8,187 bases of DNA from Candidatus Segetimicrobium genomatis (GCA_005883865.1 VBAO01000173.1:11857-20043), one strand, 5' to 3'; positions 1-6,841 are shown, numbered from the stretch's first letter. The notes: generated by a model not told the origin, from the sequence alone. Numbers and translations are program-made.

Positions 1-131
1 TCGCGGGAGACCGCCACGACGAGGGTCTGGTTCGCATCGGGTGCGGCCCCGGCACGCGGCGCGGGCCCCAGACCGGCTGCGAAGAGCACGAGGACGAGGC
101 CAAGAGCCAACCGGAGTCGAGCAGGCAGCAT
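1..131 (-). CDS. Secreted ABC-type substrate-binding protein, N-terminal fragment
   Basis: Only the first 43 codons are in the window; the gene continues past the left edge. The protein begins MLPARLRLALGLVLVLFAAG, a classic Sec signal peptide: arginines at 5 and 7, a hydrophobic core over residues 8-22, and small-residue cleavage options around A27-A30. No lipobox cysteine is visible. The mature start, about residues 32-43 (DANQTLVVAVSR), resembles the first beta strand of family-5 (dipeptide/nickel type) extracellular solute-binding proteins. The ATG is preceded by a run of six Gs in an AGGGGGG ribosome site, 9 nt upstream. It lies 75 nt downstream of hyuB on the same strand, so co-transcription is likely, and it may capture the substrate of the hydantoinase-type enzyme. 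The signal peptide is seen directly. The transporter family rests on about 12 residues and could be wrong. Confidence 0.65.
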   Translation of the reverse strand, partial: MLPARLRLALGLVLVLFAAGLGPAPRAGAAPDANQTLVVAVSR

Positions 132-206
132 GCGTGACGTCCCCCCTGTGAGCCCTGATGCCGGATCACCGCGGAGGCACGTATTCCACGGCCGCGGAGT
201 CGACTC

Positions 207-2024
207 CTATACTTCGGGGATGCCCTCGACCTCCACGAGCCTGCCCGGCGGCGGCCCCGCGCGGACGGTGCCTCGGTCCACGGGCCGGACCGCGCGGCGC
301 GCAGCCATCTCACGCCTCAGGGCGACCGTCGCCGCGGCGTCGGGGGTGAGGCCGTCCGGCCCGAGGACCACGCCGTATTCTGCCCGGGCCGTCTCGGGAG
401 AGACCAATCCTCGCGCCACGTCCCGCGCGACCATCTCGACCTCACGCTCCCACGGAGGGCCGTATCCTCCACCGCCGCCCGTCCGGACGATGATGCGATC
501 ACCCAGCACGAGGCGCAGGTTGTCGTGCTTGGTCGGCAGCCGGTAGGTCCGCCCGTCCCGGATCAGGTACGCGTCGCCCGGCACGCCAGGCCGTCCGCCG
601 TGGACGCCCCAGGCCGGATGGGTCTGGCGCTCGTCGAGCCAGGAGAGATAGGCCTCGGGCGCCTGCAGCTCGAACGAGCGAATGACGCCGGCGCCGCCCC
701 GGAACTTCCCGGGTCCCGCGGTATCCCGGCGCAGCGCGGTCACCTCCACGAGAAATGGATACGTCGTCTCGAGAAACTCCACCGGCGCGATGATCAGGTT
801 CGCGTTGGGGCAGACCGCGTCGAGGCCGTCTGCGGTGGGGCGCCCGCCCCCCCCACCGGCGATGCATTCCATCGAGACGTACAGCTTGTCGCTCACCGGG
901 TGGATCCCGCGGAACATGTAGGTCGGGATGACCGCGTTCGAGCACGCGGGCACCCGGTCCGGGTAGATCTGGCTCATGAGGCCGCGCCACATATCGCGAT
1001 AGATGAGCGAGCTCGTGAGGTGCCGGGCGCCAACCGCCGCGGGGTAGCGGGGGGCGAGCAAGCTGGGATGCGGAATCGTGAGGTCGATCAGGTCGAAGAT
1101 TCCGTAATTTGGGCTCGCCTCGTGGTCCATGCCGATCAACGGGCCGATCCAGTTGATCAGGTAGCGCCACATCTCCAGCTTGATCCGATTGGGGTTGAGG
1201 ATCAGGTTGATCGCGCCCTCGGCCTGGCCCGACGTTCCCGTGTAATCGACGTGGAGTCGCTCCGCGCTCTTCTCCAGCGCCACGCAGAGGCGGGGGTGCT
1301 CCTCGCGCACCCCGTCGTCATCTAGAAAATCCGTGAAGGCGACCCGGCCCTCGGGGAGCCGGCCGATCAGCCGCCGCATCGCGTCGTGGGCCCGGCGGGC
1401 GGAGGTCTCGAAGCACTCCAGGATCGTCTCGATCCCAAACTTGCCGATGAGCTCGTGCAGCCGCTTCTCGGTCACGGTGCACGCCGCGGCCATCGCCAGC
1501 GTGTCGCCGATCATCATCTCCGGGGTCCGGGAGTTCCGGGCCATGATCTGCAGGACGGCCGCGTTGAGCACGTTTCGGTCGTAGAGCTTGACCGGCGGGA
1601 TCTGGATGCCCTCATGAAAGATCTCGCGGGACGTGGCCGGCAGGCCCGAGACGGAGATCCCGCCGATGTCCATGTGGTGGCCCCAGATCGCGGCGAACGC
1701 CACGAGCCTCCCGTCCCAGAACACGGGCCGGCAGAGCTGGGTGTCGCCAAGGTGGGTCATCTCGCCCCGGGAGAGGTACGGGTCATTGAACACGAAGACA
1801 TCGCCCTCATGGATCTCGCCGAGAGGAAACGTCTCGCGGATCAGCGTGCCCGACATCGGCAGGCCGTGGACCAGGCGTCCCTCGGCGTCCAGCGTCGCGA
1901 TGCCGAAGTCGTAGATATCGCGGATGACGATGGACATCGCGGCCCGGACGATCGTCGCCTCCATCTCCTTTTCCATGGAGTAGAGGGCGTTGTCGACGAC
2001 TTCGAGGGTGACGGGGTCCACCAT
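207..2024 (-). CDS. hyuB: Hydantoinase B / oxoprolinase subunit B family protein
   Basis: 605 residues, close to the usual length of bacterial HyuB proteins. This family forms the B subunit of ATP-dependent N-methylhydantoinases, 5-oxoprolinases and acetone/acetophenone carboxylases, acting with HyuA in the cytoplasm. Visible family landmarks are MVDPVTLEVV at the N-terminus, FNDPY at residues 79-83, HLGD at 91-94, HMDIGG at 117-122 (the His/Asp-rich metal-binding area), EGIQIPP at 138-144, a YTGTSGQAEG stretch mid-protein, a GGGGGR loop, and the C-terminal GGGGGYGPPWERE near 516-528. I chose ATG 2024: a GGAGGAG site lies 11 nt upstream, while the in-frame GTG at 2033 is only 2 nt after it. 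If GTG is used, it overlaps the hyuA stop as GTGA. The frame stays open further upstream, but that part lies inside hyuA and is not family-like. The exact substrate cannot be inferred. Confidence 0.93.
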   Translation of the reverse strand: MVDPVTLEVVDNALYSMEKEMEATIVRAAMSIVIRDIYDFGIATLDAEGRLVHGLPMSGTLIRETFPLGEIHEGDVFVFNDPYLSRGEMTHLGDTQLCRPVFWDGRLVAFAAIWGHHMDIGGISVSGLPATSREIFHEGIQIPPVKLYDRNVLNAAVLQIMARNSRTPEMMIGDTLAMAAACTVTEKRLHELIGKFGIETILECFETSARRAHDAMRRLIGRLPEGRVAFTDFLDDDGVREEHPRLCVALEKSAERLHVDYTGTSGQAEGAINLILNPNRIKLEMWRYLINWIGPLIGMDHEASPNYGIFDLIDLTIPHPSLLAPRYPAAVGARHLTSSLIYRDMWRGLMSQIYPDRVPACSNAVIPTYMFRGIHPVSDKLYVSMECIAGGGGGRPTADGLDAVCPNANLIIAPVEFLETTYPFLVEVTALRRDTAGPGKFRGGAGVIRSFELQAPEAYLSWLDERQTHPAWGVHGGRPGVPGDAYLIRDGRTYRLPTKHDNLRLVLGDRIIVRTGGGGGYGPPWEREVEMVARDVARGLVSPETARAEYGVVLGPDGLTPDAAATVALRREMAARRAVRPVDRGTVRAGPPPGRLVEVEGIPEV

Positions 2025-2029
2025 TGAGC

Positions 2030-4057
2030 TCACCGCTCCTCCTGCACGACGAGGTTGAGGTAGCCGTCGACCCGCGCGGCCTGCCCCGGGAGGACCACCG
2101 TCGTGCAGTCGAGTTGCTCGATGACCGCCGGGCCGGAGACGGACGCGCCCGGCCCGAGCCCGCGGCGGTCGAAGCACGGCGTGTCCACAAAGCGTCCGTC
2201 GAAGTACGCGGGCCGCGCGCCGGTCCGGGCATCGGCCGCGGTCCCCCCGTTCCGGCCGCGGGGCGCCATCGCGATCTGCCGCACGCGGCCGCGCCCGGTC
2301 ACCGTGATCGCCACCATCTCGACCGGAACCTGCCCGCGCCAGTCGAAGCCGTACAGCCTCCGGTGCTCGGCGTGGAACGCCTCGACGGCCGCGGCGATCC
2401 GTTCCGGGGTGAACGACCCCGACGCCGGAACGCTCACCTCGTACGCCTGTCCCACGTATCGGAGGTCTGCGCTGTGCAGCAGCTCGCGGCGCTCCGGGGC
2501 GACCCCTTCTGCCTGCAGCCACGCCTGGGCCTCGGTCGCGAGCGCCGCCTGGACGTCGGTGACATCGGCCAGCACGAGCCGGTCGACCGCCTGGATCCGC
2601 GTCCGCGTGAATACGCACGAGATGTCCGACACGAGCGCTCCCATCGCGGACAGGACGCCCGGAACGGGAGGAATTACCGACGTCCGAATGCCGAGGAGCC
2701 GGCTCAGGTCGCCCGAGTGCATGGGCCCGGCCCCGCCGAACGGGATCAGCGCGAAGTCGCGGGGGTCGTAGCCGCGCTGCACCGAGACCACGCGGAGCGC
2801 CCCAAGCATCTTCTCGTTGGCGATGGTGAGAATGCCGTGGGCGAGCTGCACGAGATCCATCCGCAGGCGCTGCGCCAGCGCGCCGAGCGCCTCCCGGGAG
2901 CGGTCCGCGTTCAGCCGGATCGCGCCGCCGAGGAGTGCCGGCGGCAAACGGCCGAGGGCCAGGTTGGCGTCGGTCACCGTCACCTCCGTTCCGCCCCGGT
3001 CGTAACAGACGGGTCCGGGCTCGGCCCCCGCGCTGCGCGGACCGACGTGCAGGGTCCCGTTCGATGAGACGTAGGCGATCGAGCCCCCGCCCGCACCGAT
3101 CGTCACCACGTCGGTGATCGGGATCTTGACCGGGTATTCGCCGATGGAGGCCTCGGCGCGGATCCGCGCGGCCCCGCCCGCGGCCAGCGACACGTCGGTC
3201 GACGTGCCGCCCATGTCGAGCGAGATGGCGTTGGCATATCCCGCGAGCCGTGCCACAAAGGCCGCCCCGGACACCCCTGCGGCGGGACCCGAGAGCACGG
3301 TGCTCACCGGACGCCCGACGACCGCATCGGCGCTCATCAGCCCGCCGTCGGACCGCACCACCGCCAGCGCGGGCGTGAGGCCGCTCTCCTGCAGGCGGCG
3401 CTCGATGCCCCGCACGGTGCGCTCCATGACCGGCATGACGTAGGCGTTGAGGACGGTCGTCATGGTCCGCTCATACTCGCGGTACTGCGGGAGCACATCC
3501 GACGAGAGCGTGAAGGGAATCCCGGGGGCCAGCTCGGCGCCGAGATCGCGAATCCGCCGCTCGTGGGCCGGGTTCGCGTACGAATGCAGGAGCGCCACCG
3601 CGATGCACTCCACGCGCTGGCCCACCAACTCCCGGATCGCCGCGCCCGTCCCGTCGTCATCGAGCGGGCGCAGGACCCTTCCGTCCGCGAGGCACCGCTC
3701 GTCCACCTCACGGACCCGCTCGAGCGGAACCAGCCGCTCCGGCCGCCGGTACGTGAGCTCGTTGGTGAGGCGCCCGGGGATATTGGCCCGGCCGATCTCG
3801 AGGATGTGGCGGAAGCCTTTCGTGACGATCAGTCCAATACGGGCGCCAGCGAGTTGCAGCACGGCATTGGTCGCGACGGTGCTCGCAAACAAGAGGTGCG
3901 AGACCTCGTGCGGTGAGGCCCGGGAGGCGTCCAACAGCTGCCGGACGCCGGTGATCAGACCCAGGGCGGGATCCGAGGGCGTGGTGGGTGTTTTGGCAAT
4001 GTGCACCTCGCCCGTCTGCTCAAGGACCATCACGAGATCTGTGAAGGTGCCGCCCAC
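2030..4057 (-). CDS. hyuA: Hydantoinase A / oxoprolinase subunit A family protein
   Basis: 675 residues from the first available standard start, a GTG. This is the ATP-binding A subunit that phosphorylates the substrate so that, with HyuB, a hydantoin, oxoproline or similar ring is opened or a ketone is carboxylated. Domain order: Hydant_A_N (about 1-175), the actin-like hydantoinase A domain (about 195-480) and the C-terminal domain (about 495-670). Landmarks are GGTFTD at the N-terminus, SGPAAG 256-261, LDMGGTSTD 280-288, GAGGGS 321-326, RSAGAEPGPVCY 341-352, FGGAGP 440-445 and YVGQAYE 534-540. The GTG start cuts into the conserved (M)RIxxDVGGTFTD nucleotide-binding motif. The frame continues upstream as VRIAAD and stays open to a stop at 4163-4165, but contains no ATG, GTG or TTG there. 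The true start is therefore either non-standard or damaged (see findings). It is the first gene of the hyuA-hyuB unit. Confidence 0.9.
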   Translation of the reverse strand: MGGTFTDLVMVLEQTGEVHIAKTPTTPSDPALGLITGVRQLLDASRASPHEVSHLLFASTVATNAVLQLAGARIGLIVTKGFRHILEIGRANIPGRLTNELTYRRPERLVPLERVREVDERCLADGRVLRPLDDDGTGAAIRELVGQRVECIAVALLHSYANPAHERRIRDLGAELAPGIPFTLSSDVLPQYREYERTMTTVLNAYVMPVMERTVRGIERRLQESGLTPALAVVRSDGGLMSADAVVGRPVSTVLSGPAAGVSGAAFVARLAGYANAISLDMGGTSTDVSLAAGGAARIRAEASIGEYPVKIPITDVVTIGAGGGSIAYVSSNGTLHVGPRSAGAEPGPVCYDRGGTEVTVTDANLALGRLPPALLGGAIRLNADRSREALGALAQRLRMDLVQLAHGILTIANEKMLGALRVVSVQRGYDPRDFALIPFGGAGPMHSGDLSRLLGIRTSVIPPVPGVLSAMGALVSDISCVFTRTRIQAVDRLVLADVTDVQAALATEAQAWLQAEGVAPERRELLHSADLRYVGQAYEVSVPASGSFTPERIAAAVEAFHAEHRRLYGFDWRGQVPVEMVAITVTGRGRVRQIAMAPRGRNGGTAADARTGARPAYFDGRFVDTPCFDRRGLGPGASVSGPAVIEQLDCTTVVLPGQAARVDGYLNLVVQEER

Positions 4058-4258
4058 ATCGGCCGCGATCCGGACATCGCGCGCCCGCCTGCCGGTCCCC
4101 GGCCTCTCGCCCGCCGCGATCGCCGATCCCTCCTCCTCGGGCTCCCAACAGGCCCTCCCGCGTCACTACGCTCCGGGCGCACCATGTCCTTCCCAGTGGC
4201 TCGTTGCACCGGATCTGAAGGTGCTTCCGGCGATGTCGGAGAATCGCGAGAGTCGTTG

Positions 4259-4639
4259 ATGGCCGACTCGAGATCTCGAGGCGAGATCGCTCCCGGCACC
4301 GTGGTTCCCTCCGCCCCGGCCGACGCCGCGCCGTCCGTCGAGGATCCGGGATCGCTCCTCTGGCTCAACAACGCGCTGCAGATTCTGTCCACCGCCGCGT
4401 GGTATGTCGCCGCGCCCTTCATCCCCCTGTCCCTGGCCTCCCAGGGGACGCCCGTCGGCGTCATCGGAGGGATCATCGGGTTCTCCGGCGTCGTGCCCCT
4501 GCTGATCGCTCTTCATGCCGGCGCGCCGGTCACGATCCCCGTGGATGCGTGGGAAATCGATGAAGAAAGCCCTCCGGGGTCGACCGGAGCGCCTTGGAGT
4601 GACTCAAGCGGAGAGGCGAAGAGACGATCGAGCGCATGA
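4259..4639 (+). pseudogene. Truncated major facilitator superfamily transporter (first two membrane segments only)
   Basis: 126 residues, against about 400 for a full MFS permease. After a soluble, proline/alanine-rich start, residues 33-60 (LLWLNNALQILSTAAWYVAAPFIPL...) form a first membrane helix ending in the PFIPLSL pattern typical of MFS helix 1. Residues 66-88 (VGVIGGIIGFSGVVPLLIALHAG) match helix 2. The sequence then departs from the family where the next loop, with its D-R-x-G-R-like motif, is expected, and reads a hydrophilic tail to a TGA. Nothing resembling helices 3-12 follows. The ATG at 4259 has a weak GAGAG site about 7 nt upstream; an in-frame ATG at 4182 has no better site. 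It is divergent from hyuA. Its stop overlaps the next ATG as ATGA. I read it as a transporter remnant left by a deletion, though a short two-helix protein is possible. Confidence 0.55.
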
Positions 4640-4824
4640 CCAAGCACATCTCGGCCTTCGCCGAAGAGTTCCAGAAAATCGACGTGTCGAAGACCCTCGT
4701 CCGGGGATTATCGCCAGAGCAACTGGTCGATCCGCTTCTCCATGCGGGCGGCTTTGAGGCGGGCGGCGTTTTCCGTCGAGGAGAGTGGGCGACGGATCCC
4801 GGGGACTGGAGAACCTTCCTGTGA
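4636..4824 (+). CDS. Small hypothetical protein, possibly a remnant
   Basis: 62 residues, not recognised. It begins MTKHISAFAEEFQKIDVSKT and contains LSPEQLVDPLLHAGGFE; there are no cysteines, no membrane segment and no signal peptide. The ATG overlaps the TGA of the truncated transporter frame as ATGA, so it could be translated by coupling; the nearest purine-rich stretch (GAAGAGA) is about 11 nt upstream. The first 24 or so codons use mostly G/C third bases, like real genes here, and a likely terminator begins 16 bp after the stop. Against it: the last two thirds overlap a competing minus-strand frame with equal or better codon bias, and the surrounding region looks decayed. It may be a fragment of a longer lost gene. 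Confidence 0.3.
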   Translation: MTKHISAFAEEFQKIDVSKTLVRGLSPEQLVDPLLHAGGFEAGGVFRRGEWATDPGDWRTFL

Positions 4825-4989
4825 ACCTGAAGCGATCTGTCCCGCGTCGATCGCGGGTTTCCCTTTGCCCGCCCGGCTCCGTCGTTTGCGCTTCCCCCGC
4901 TGCTCCGCCCTCGAGCGAGAAGCGGTCGTCCCTTTCCTGCGCCCTGCTTTGATGAGGATCGTCGACTTCCGCGTCGCCTTCCGCATCAT
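4708..4989 (-). CDS. Small basic hypothetical protein (doubtful)
   Basis: 93 residues, very rich in lysine and arginine, with an RKATRKST start, a basic RGKRKRRSRAGKGK stretch and a helix-like end (ENAARLKAARMEKRIDQLLWR). No family is recognised; the composition would suit a nucleic-acid-binding or ribosome-associated protein, but chance frames in GC-rich DNA often look like this. It begins with two ATG codons and has no ribosome site at a normal distance, although a perfect AAGGAGGT lies about 34 nt upstream. It lies 67 nt downstream of the zinc-ribbon gene on the same strand, so it could be the last gene of that unit. It overlaps the plus-strand small ORF and the likely plus-strand terminator, so at most one of the two ORFs is likely to be real. 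Confidence 0.25.
   Translation of the reverse strand: MMRKATRKSTILIKAGRRKGTTASRSRAEQRGKRKRRSRAGKGKPAIDAGQIASGSQEGSPVPGIRRPLSSTENAARLKAARMEKRIDQLLWR
4841..4867 (+). terminator. Likely rho-independent terminator
   Basis: CCCGCG (4841-4846), a 5-base loop TCGAT, and CGCGGG (4852-4857) form a perfect 6-bp GC stem, followed by TTTCCCTTT. The T tract is interrupted, so strength is uncertain. It sits 16 bp after the stop of the small plus-strand ORF and would end transcription of the transporter remnant and that ORF. From here to 5056 I see no other convincing plus-strand feature. Confidence 0.5.
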
Positions 4990-5056
4990 GTGATCTTAAA
5001 CAATTCGCTGGGACGCCGGGCGGACCTCCTTGCGGGCTCGTGGGATCGACGGGCCG

Positions 5057-5287
5057 TCAACGCGTCGGTGCGCCGGATCCGTTCGCCGTGCTCTTCAACC
5101 GGAACGTCCGGTTCCAAGAGGGCCGGGGCGCCGGCCTCCGCCGGGTCTGGCCACCTACCGGTGCGCGTTCCTCCCGCGAGTTCTCATAATGCCGCCGCGC
5201 GCACTCCGTCGAGCAAAAATCGTCCCCTTGCTCAATCGCGAGTGGCGGTTTCAGCATGCCGCATTCTTTGCATCGCTCGTCGGGCAT
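5057..5287 (-). CDS. Small four-cysteine zinc-ribbon-like protein
   Basis: 76 residues. The N-terminal half carries C6-x2-C9 and C25-x3-C29 (CKECG ... FCSTECARRHYE), a spacing that suits a single zinc ion in a small treble-clef or zinc-ribbon fold, as in short FCSxxC-type bacterial zinc proteins. The C-terminal half is basic, low in complexity and rich in R, P, S and T, so it is probably disordered and could contact nucleic acid. The ATG at 5287 is chosen because a strong GGAGG lies exactly 7 nt upstream; the frame extends 19 codons further, but that part crosses a GC hairpin and has no ribosome site. It follows the cold shock gene by 96 nt on the same strand with a large hairpin between them. 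The zinc site is inferred from cysteine spacing; the function is unknown. Confidence 0.7.
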   Translation of the reverse strand: MPDERCKECGMLKPPLAIEQGDDFCSTECARRHYENSREERAPVGGQTRRRPAPRPSWNRTFRLKSTANGSGAPTR

Positions 5288-5310
5288 CACGAGACCTCCA
5301 TTGCACGCCT

Positions 5311-5350
5311 CGGATATGATCCGGGGGGTGGCCGGAATTGCCACCCCCCG
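5311..5350. terminator. Strong GC hairpin between csp and the zinc-ribbon gene
   Basis: CGGGGGGTGGC (5322-5332) and GCCACCCCCCG (5340-5350) pair perfectly over 11 bp with a 7-base loop (CGGAATT). A second small inverted repeat, CGGAT (5311-5315) and ATCCG (5319-5323), abuts it and shares two bases. There is no T tract on either strand, so it is not a textbook intrinsic terminator. On the minus strand it lies 34 nt after the csp stop and could protect the csp mRNA 3' end, pause polymerase, or lower expression of the zinc-ribbon gene. The pairing is visible; the role is inference. Confidence 0.5.
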
Positions 5351-5383
5351 TTGGTATCTGCTTGGGCTGCTATGTTGGCGGCT

Positions 5384-5590
5384 TTAGCCGACCACCCGGA
5401 CCTTGCTGGCCTGGGGGCCCTTCTGCCCCTGCGTCGGTTGGTACTCAACCTTCTGCCCTTCGTTGAGCGACTTGTAGCCGTCGCCCTCGATCCCGCTGAA
5501 GTGAACGAACAGGTCCTTGCTGCCGTCCTCCGGGGTGATAAAGCCATAGCCCTTCTCTGCATTGAACCACTTTACCGTTCCTAGCGCCAT
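5384..5590 (-). CDS. csp: Cold shock protein, CspA family
   Basis: 68 residues, the full length of a single cold-shock domain. It binds single-stranded RNA and DNA in the cytoplasm and melts mRNA structure as an RNA chaperone. RNP1 is visible as KGYGFITP (about residues 13-20) and RNP2 as DLFVHFSGI (about 26-34); GTVKWFNAEKGYGFI at the N-terminus is the family signature. The later stretch SLNEGQKVEYQPTQGQKGPQASKVRVV matches strands 4 and 5. The ATG at 5590 has a GGTGG ribosome site 9 nt upstream. It follows the DEAD-box helicase by 78 nt on the same strand, with no recognisable promoter in the gap, so the two are probably co-transcribed. A helicase plus a Csp is a functionally coherent pair in cold adaptation and RNA unfolding. 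Family assignment is certain; cold induction is not shown. Confidence 0.97.
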   Translation of the reverse strand: MALGTVKWFNAEKGYGFITPEDGSKDLFVHFSGIEGDGYKSLNEGQKVEYQPTQGQKGPQASKVRVVG

Positions 5591-5653
5591 ATATGATCCC
5601 CACCTTTTTCCTGTGCTACCAACCGACCGACTTCGCAGTCTGCTGATGCGGGG

Positions 5654-5668
5654 CCGCCGGCGCGGCGG
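5654..5668 (-). other. GC hairpin directly after the helicase stop
   Basis: CCGCCG (5654-5659), loop GCG and CGGCGG (5663-5668) form a perfect 6-bp stem immediately downstream of the helicase TGA (5669-5671). No T tract follows, so full termination is unlikely. It could act as a partial stop or processing point between the helicase and the csp gene. The remaining 63 nt before csp show no clear -10 or -35 element. Confidence 0.4.
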
Positions 5669-6841
5669 TCACGCGTAGACATTCAGCGGATGCCGCTTCA
5701 GCGCCTCGCCAAATCTCCGCCGGAGCTGGTCGAACATTTCGATGTCGTACTGCCCGACGAAGGTGATGGCCGTTCCGGAACGCCCCATGCGCGCGGTGCG
5801 TCCGACCCGATGGATGTAGGTTTCGATGTCTTCCGGCATATCGAAGTTGATAACGTGGGAGACGTCCGACAGATCCAGGCCGCGGGCGGCGACGTTCGTG
5901 GCGATCAACAGCCGGGTCCGCTTCTCCTCGAACGCCCGGAGCGCTTTGAGCCGTTGCGCTTCGCGCAACCCGCCGTGGAGCACGCCGACCTCCCCGTCCC
6001 GGCCGAGCGCCCGGGCCAGCCGGTCGACGCGGAACCGGGTCCGGCGAAACACGAGCCCCGAGGACACTCCGTTGTCGCGCAGGAGGCGCCGGAGCGCCCT
6101 GATCTTGTCCTGCTCCGCGACCTCCAGGTAGAACTGCTCGATGCTGTCGACCGTCGGAAGCGGGGCGGCAATTCGCACCCAGGTGGGCGTGCGCATCCGC
6201 TGCTCTGCGATCTCGCGAATCTCTAGGGGGATGGTGGCTGAGAACAGCGCCGTCTGCCGCGATGGCGGCGTGTGGGCCAGAATCTTCGAGACATCCGGGA
6301 GGAAGCCCATGTCCAGCATCCGGTCGGCCTCGTCGAGCACCACCACGGCGACCGACCCGAGGTGGACCGTCCGGCGCTGCAGGTGATCCAGCAGGCGCCC
6401 GGGGGTCGCGACCGCGATCTGCGGGCGATGGCGCAACTCTTCCATCTGCCGGATGATCGAGTGGCCGCCGAACAAGGCCACGACCGAGAGCCGGCGTCCC
6501 CGCCCCAGCACTCGCAGCTCGTCCGCGACCTGCAGCGCGAGTTCGCGGGTGGGAACCAGGATCAGGGCCTGAACGATCCGCGATGCGGGATCCAGACGTT
6601 CGACAATGGGGATCCCGTAGGCGCCGGTCTTGCCGGAACCGGTTTCCGCCTGGCCGATCATGTCTTTCCCGCCGGCCATGATGGGGATGCCTTGCTGTTG
6701 AATCGGGGTCGGCTGATCCCACCCTAGTTGGCGTATGGCCTGGAGGGTCTCCGGGCGTAGGGTGAGCCCGCCGAAACTCGCGGAGGTTTCTGCGTGTGAC
6801 GCGACCGTGTCTGTTGCTAGAATAAGAAGCGCCTCCTTCAT
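5669..6841 (-). CDS. DEAD-box ATP-dependent RNA helicase
   Basis: 390 residues from ATG 6841. Minimal two-domain RNA helicase of the RhlE/DeaD/CshA group, which uses ATP to unwind short RNA duplexes in ribosome assembly, mRNA decay or cold adaptation. Motifs in order: F23 and GWDQPTPIQ (40-48) as the Q motif, AETGSGKT 65-72 (I), PTREL 97-101 (Ia), TPGR 146-149 (Ib), DEAD 170-173 (II), SAT 201-203 (III), LVFRRTR 263-269 (IV), ATNVAARGLD 314-323 (V), HRVGRTAR 344-351 (VI). It ends about 40 residues after motif VI, so it lacks the basic or RNA-binding tail of many relatives. In motif IVa the usual HGxxxQ glutamine is glutamate (E294). The start is uncertain: ATG 6841 has no upstream ribosome site and abuts a hairpin; ATG 6970 would add a 43-residue extension unlike the family; an AAGGAGG inside the gene points to ATT at 6823. 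All motifs survive with any choice. Confidence 0.95.
   Translation of the reverse strand: MKEALLILATDTVASHAETSASFGGLTLRPETLQAIRQLGWDQPTPIQQQGIPIMAGGKDMIGQAETGSGKTGAYGIPIVERLDPASRIVQALILVPTRELALQVADELRVLGRGRRLSVVALFGGHSIIRQMEELRHRPQIAVATPGRLLDHLQRRTVHLGSVAVVVLDEADRMLDMGFLPDVSKILAHTPPSRQTALFSATIPLEIREIAEQRMRTPTWVRIAAPLPTVDSIEQFYLEVAEQDKIRALRRLLRDNGVSSGLVFRRTRFRVDRLARALGRDGEVGVLHGGLREAQRLKALRAFEEKRTRLLIATNVAARGLDLSDVSHVINFDMPEDIETYIHRVGRTARMGRSGTAITFVGQYDIEMFDQLRRRFGEALKRHPLNVYA

Noticed and set aside
196..207. Perfect 12-bp palindrome GGAGTCGACTCC at the end of hyuB
   Set aside because: It has no loop or T tract to make a terminator, and a single short palindrome is not enough to call an operator.
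525..3443. Long plus-strand open frames across the hydantoinase genes
   Set aside because: They are antisense frames kept open by GC-rich codons. They show no family motifs, while the minus strand carries complete HyuA and HyuB proteins.
4572..4589. Inverted repeat CTCCGG-GGTCGA-CCGGAG in the transporter stub
   Set aside because: A short stem with no T tail inside an open frame; such repeats arise easily at this GC content.
5030..5584. A 184-residue plus-strand frame covering csp and the zinc-protein gene
   Set aside because: It is antisense to a textbook cold shock protein and to a gene with a strong ribosome site; it has no ribosome site or motif of its own.
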